From contig SKQM01000146.1 in NCBI GenBank assembly GCA_007119005.1, forward strand, positions 1 through 7,924: DNA of 7,924 bases, in the 5' to 3' direction. The stretch is from Thioalkalivibrio sp. (GTDB lineage Bacteria > Pseudomonadota > Gammaproteobacteria > Ectothiorhodospirales > Ectothiorhodospiraceae). Positions 5,629-7,924 of the stretch are shown here, piece after piece. The notes below the pieces were generated by a model. The model had not been told where the DNA came from. It did not search any database and was given only the letters and a program-made list of their open reading frames with translations. The translations under genes and the position numbers were made by a program. Position 1 is the stretch's first letter. Each line of letters starts with the position of its first letter.

Positions 5629-7924
5629 ATGTCCCAGTCCACCGGCGAACAGGCGTTCGCAGACGGTTCCCTGCTCCCCAGCGAGGAGCGGCGGCTGAAG
5701 CTGCGCAAGTGGCGGTCGTTCCGTGATGGCCTGTCGCTGTATGGCGTGGGCACAGGTGGTCTCGGCGTGATCTTCGCCTTGGCACTGATCTTCATTTACC
5801 TGTTCTACGAAACCTTTCCTCTGCTCAAGCCGGTAAGCGTGGATCTGACGTACGAATACGCGGTGCCGGGTGCTGCCGATCCTGAGCCTACGCTGCATGT
5901 GGTGCTCGACCGTTTCGAACAGATCGGCGCGCGGTTCTCGAAGTCGGGCGCGATCACCTTCTTTGACGCCACGACCGGCACGGAGCGTGAGCGCCTCGAA
6001 ATTCCGACCCCCGAGGGGGCGTACATCACCAGTTTCGGCCGCGCGGAAAGCCGCCGCGGCCTCTTTGCCTACGGCTTTTCCGATGGCAGCGTTCTGCCGC
6101 TGACACTCAATTTCACCCAGTCGTTTGTCGGCGGTCAGCGTGTGATTCGCCCGGAGCTTTCCTTTCCGCTGGGGGATGAACCGATCCGGATCGGCGAGGG
6201 GCAGATCGAGATCAGCGACGGCGAGGTGATCGAATACTCCGCGCTGGCCGTGGTCGAGGGACGTGGGGGCTTCGTCGTCGCGGGCGCCACCGAGGACGGC
6301 GACATCGCGATGGCGATGTTCTCGACGCGCCGCAACCTGATGACCGGCGACGTGCAGATCCAGCGGCAGGACTACCGATTGCCGTCGCTGGAGCGTCCGG
6401 TGCGGCAACTTCTGGTGAACCAGTCGCTGCGCAACCTGTTTGCGATCGACGACCGCGGGCGACTGTTTTCCTTTGACATCGTCGACCGGAACAACCCGTT
6501 CCTGATCGAGGAGGTCGACCTGACCGGACCGGACGCGCAGGTGACCGCAGCGGAGTTCCTCGTCGGCATGCGTTCCCTGATTGTCGGCGGCTCCGACGGT
6601 AGCGTGCGCCAGTGGTTTCTGGTGCGGGACGAGGAGACCGGGCGTTCGGAATTGACGTTTATCCGGGAATTCCGGGAACACCCGGGCGCGATCACCTTCA
6701 TCGCGCCGGAGTACCTGCGCAAGGGCTTCCTGGTCGGAGACGAAACAGGGAAGGTGGGGCTGCACTACGCGACGTCCGGCGCGACGCTCTCGCAGAAACC
6801 GGTGTTCGATACGCCGGTAACGCGACTGGCGATGGGACCCAACAACGCCCGGGCGCTGGTCATCAGCGAAGCCGACGGCCTCGTGCGGGTGCTCGACATC
6901 GACAACCCCCATCCGCAGACCACGCTCAGCGCGCTGTGGGGTCGGGTCTGGTACGAGGGGCGCGCGCAGCCCGAGTTCATTTGGCAGTCCTCCTCCGCGG
7001 ATGACGCTTTCGAGGCGAAGTTCAGCCTCGTGCCGTTGTCGGTCGGCACGCTGAAGGCGGCGCTGTTCGCGATGCTGCTCGCGACTCCGCTGGCGATCAT
7101 GGGCGCGATCTACACGGCCTACTTCATGGCACCCGCCATCCGTCGCGTGGTGAAGCCGTCTATCGAACTGATGGAAGCCTTGCCGACCGTGATTCTGGGG
7201 TTCCTGGCCGGGATCTGGCTCGCACCGTATGTCGAAAACAACCTGCCCATCCTGATCACTGGGGTGATTCTGTTTCCGCTCGCGATCCTGGTCGCGGCGT
7301 TCGCGTGGTCGCGCCTGCCCCAGGCCGTAAAGAGTCTCGTGCCACCCGGATGGGAGGCGGCCCTGCTGGTGCCGGTGGTGATCTTCACCGGTTGGGTGGT
7401 GATAACCAGCAGTCCGTGGATCGAAGTCGCGTTCTTCGACGGCTCGATGCGTCAATGGTTTACCGATGTCGGCATCCCTTACGACCAGCGCAACGCGCTT
7501 ATCGTCGGCATGGCGATGGGTTTTGCGGTGATCCCGACGATCTTCTCGATCGCCGAGGACGCGGTGTTCAGTGTGCCCAAACACCTGACCAACGGTTCCC
7601 TCGCCCTGGGTGCCACGCTGTGGCAGACGGTCACAGGGGTCGTATTGCTCACCGCGAGTCCCGGGATTTTCTCCGCGATCATGATCGGGTTCGGCCGTGC
7701 GGTCGGCGAGACGATGATCGTGCTGATGGCGTCGGGCAATAGCCCGATCGTGAACTTCAACCTGTTCGAAGGCATGCGTACCCTCGCGGCGAACATCGCA
7801 GTCGAGCTGCCGGAGACTGCGGTGGGGTCCACCCACTTCCGGGTACTGTTCCTGTCGGCACTGGTGCTGCTGGTGTTCACCTTCCTGCTGAACACCGCGG
7901 CCGAACTCGTTCGTCAGCGTCTGC
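5629..7924 (+). CDS. pstC: Long-type phosphate ABC transporter permease PstC (3' end outside window)
   Basis: Inner-membrane permease subunit of the PstSCAB importer. The frame is open from ATG 5629 to the last base: 765 codons plus one nucleotide. It ends in NTAAELVRQRL, which in the Pseudomonas-type protein lies a few residues before the C-terminus, so it is nearly complete. E. coli PstC is only about 319 residues. Layout: basic cytoplasmic N-terminus (RRLKLRKWRSFR, 21-32); TM1 (about 38-62); a ~400-residue insert (about 65-465) that should be periplasmic by the positive-inside rule and carries seven blade-like motifs; then the permease core from about 470 with TLKAALFAMLLATPLAI, AIYTAYFMAP, SIELMEALPTVILGF, a second small insert (about 596-620), GMAMGFAVIPTIFSIAED, the coupling (EAA-type) loop from Glu643 to Thr663 and FGRAVGETMIVLMASGN (688-704). 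The insert has no cysteine. The next genes would be expected to be pstA and pstB. Confidence 0.94.
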   Translation, partial: MSQSTGEQAFADGSLLPSEERRLKLRKWRSFRDGLSLYGVGTGGLGVIFALALIFIYLFYETFPLLKPVSVDLTYEYAVPGAADPEPTLHVVLDRFEQIGARFSKSGAITFFDATTGTERERLEIPTPEGAYITSFGRAESRRGLFAYGFSDGSVLPLTLNFTQSFVGGQRVIRPELSFPLGDEPIRIGEGQIEISDGEVIEYSALAVVEGRGGFVVAGATEDGDIAMAMFSTRRNLMTGDVQIQRQDYRLPSLERPVRQLLVNQSLRNLFAIDDRGRLFSFDIVDRNNPFLIEEVDLTGPDAQVTAAEFLVGMRSLIVGGSDGSVRQWFLVRDEETGRSELTFIREFREHPGAITFIAPEYLRKGFLVGDETGKVGLHYATSGATLSQKPVFDTPVTRLAMGPNNARALVISEADGLVRVLDIDNPHPQTTLSALWGRVWYEGRAQPEFIWQSSSADDAFEAKFSLVPLSVGTLKAALFAMLLATPLAIMGAIYTAYFMAPAIRRVVKPSIELMEALPTVILGFLAGIWLAPYVENNLPILITGVILFPLAILVAAFAWSRLPQAVKSLVPPGWEAALLVPVVIFTGWVVITSSPWIEVAFFDGSMRQWFTDVGIPYDQRNALIVGMAMGFAVIPTIFSIAEDAVFSVPKHLTNGSLALGATLWQTVTGVVLLTASPGIFSAIMIGFGRAVGETMIVLMASGNSPIVNFNLFEGMRTLAANIAVELPETAVGSTHFRVLFLSALVLLVFTFLLNTAAELVRQRL

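Noticed and set aside
4495..7836. A 1113-codon open frame on the minus strand spanning pstS and most of pstC
   Set aside because: It lies opposite two clearly recognised genes in a GC-rich sequence, where the codon bias suppresses antisense stops. Its translation is rich in His, Arg, Gln and Asp with no recognisable domain, and it crosses the pstS promoter and the pstS-pstC gap without any gene-like boundary.

Overview
The window is GC-rich and densely coded, with all genes on the + strand. It holds the core of a phosphate-starvation (Pho) locus. The order is phoB (5' end cut off), phoR, a Sel1-repeat protein, a membrane-anchored FKBP-type prolyl isomerase, a membrane-anchored protein of unknown function, pstS, and a long-type pstC that runs off the right edge within a few codons of its likely end. 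The composition, PhoB/PhoR sequences closely resembling those of gammaproteobacteria, and a ~770-residue PstC of the kind found in Pseudomonas and relatives all suggest a GC-rich gammaproteobacterium. A purple-sulfur or Ectothiorhodospira-like lineage is possible, but this is only an inference and species cannot be set from the window.

Left half (1-4427), regulatory genes and passengers. PhoB is the response regulator and PhoR its PAS-containing histidine kinase. Between them lies a 101-bp gap containing a 36-bp near-perfect palindrome built on GGGGACAG/CTGTCCCC, plus partial copies. It looks like a dispersed REP-type repeat that has landed inside the phoBR operon. The phoR stop overlaps the GTG start of the Sel1 gene, and the Sel1 stop sits inside the ribosome binding site of the FKBP gene, so these three are probably translated as a coupled unit. 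The unknown-function gene follows after about 130 nt if the better-supported GTG start is used.

Right half (4428-7924), the phosphate uptake operon. Just 9 nt after the unknown gene, four TGTCA-like half-sites spaced at exactly 11 bp form a double Pho box, followed by a -10-like hexamer. The leader then runs into pstS with a strong ribosome binding site. A GC-rich hairpin separates pstS from pstC, which probably allows much more binding protein than permease. The pstC reading frame starts at 5629 and is open to the last base. It encodes TM1, a ~400-residue periplasmic insert with seven beta-propeller-like blade motifs, and then the conserved permease core. pstA, pstB and phoU would be expected to the right.

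Together: low phosphate activates PhoR, which phosphorylates PhoB. PhoB binds the Pho boxes and switches on pstSC. The Sel1 and FKBP proteins are probably co-expressed with the sensor and act on the outer face of the inner membrane. Their presence in a phoBR operon is the least expected feature. I found no RNA genes, CRISPR arrays, phage genes or transposase genes.
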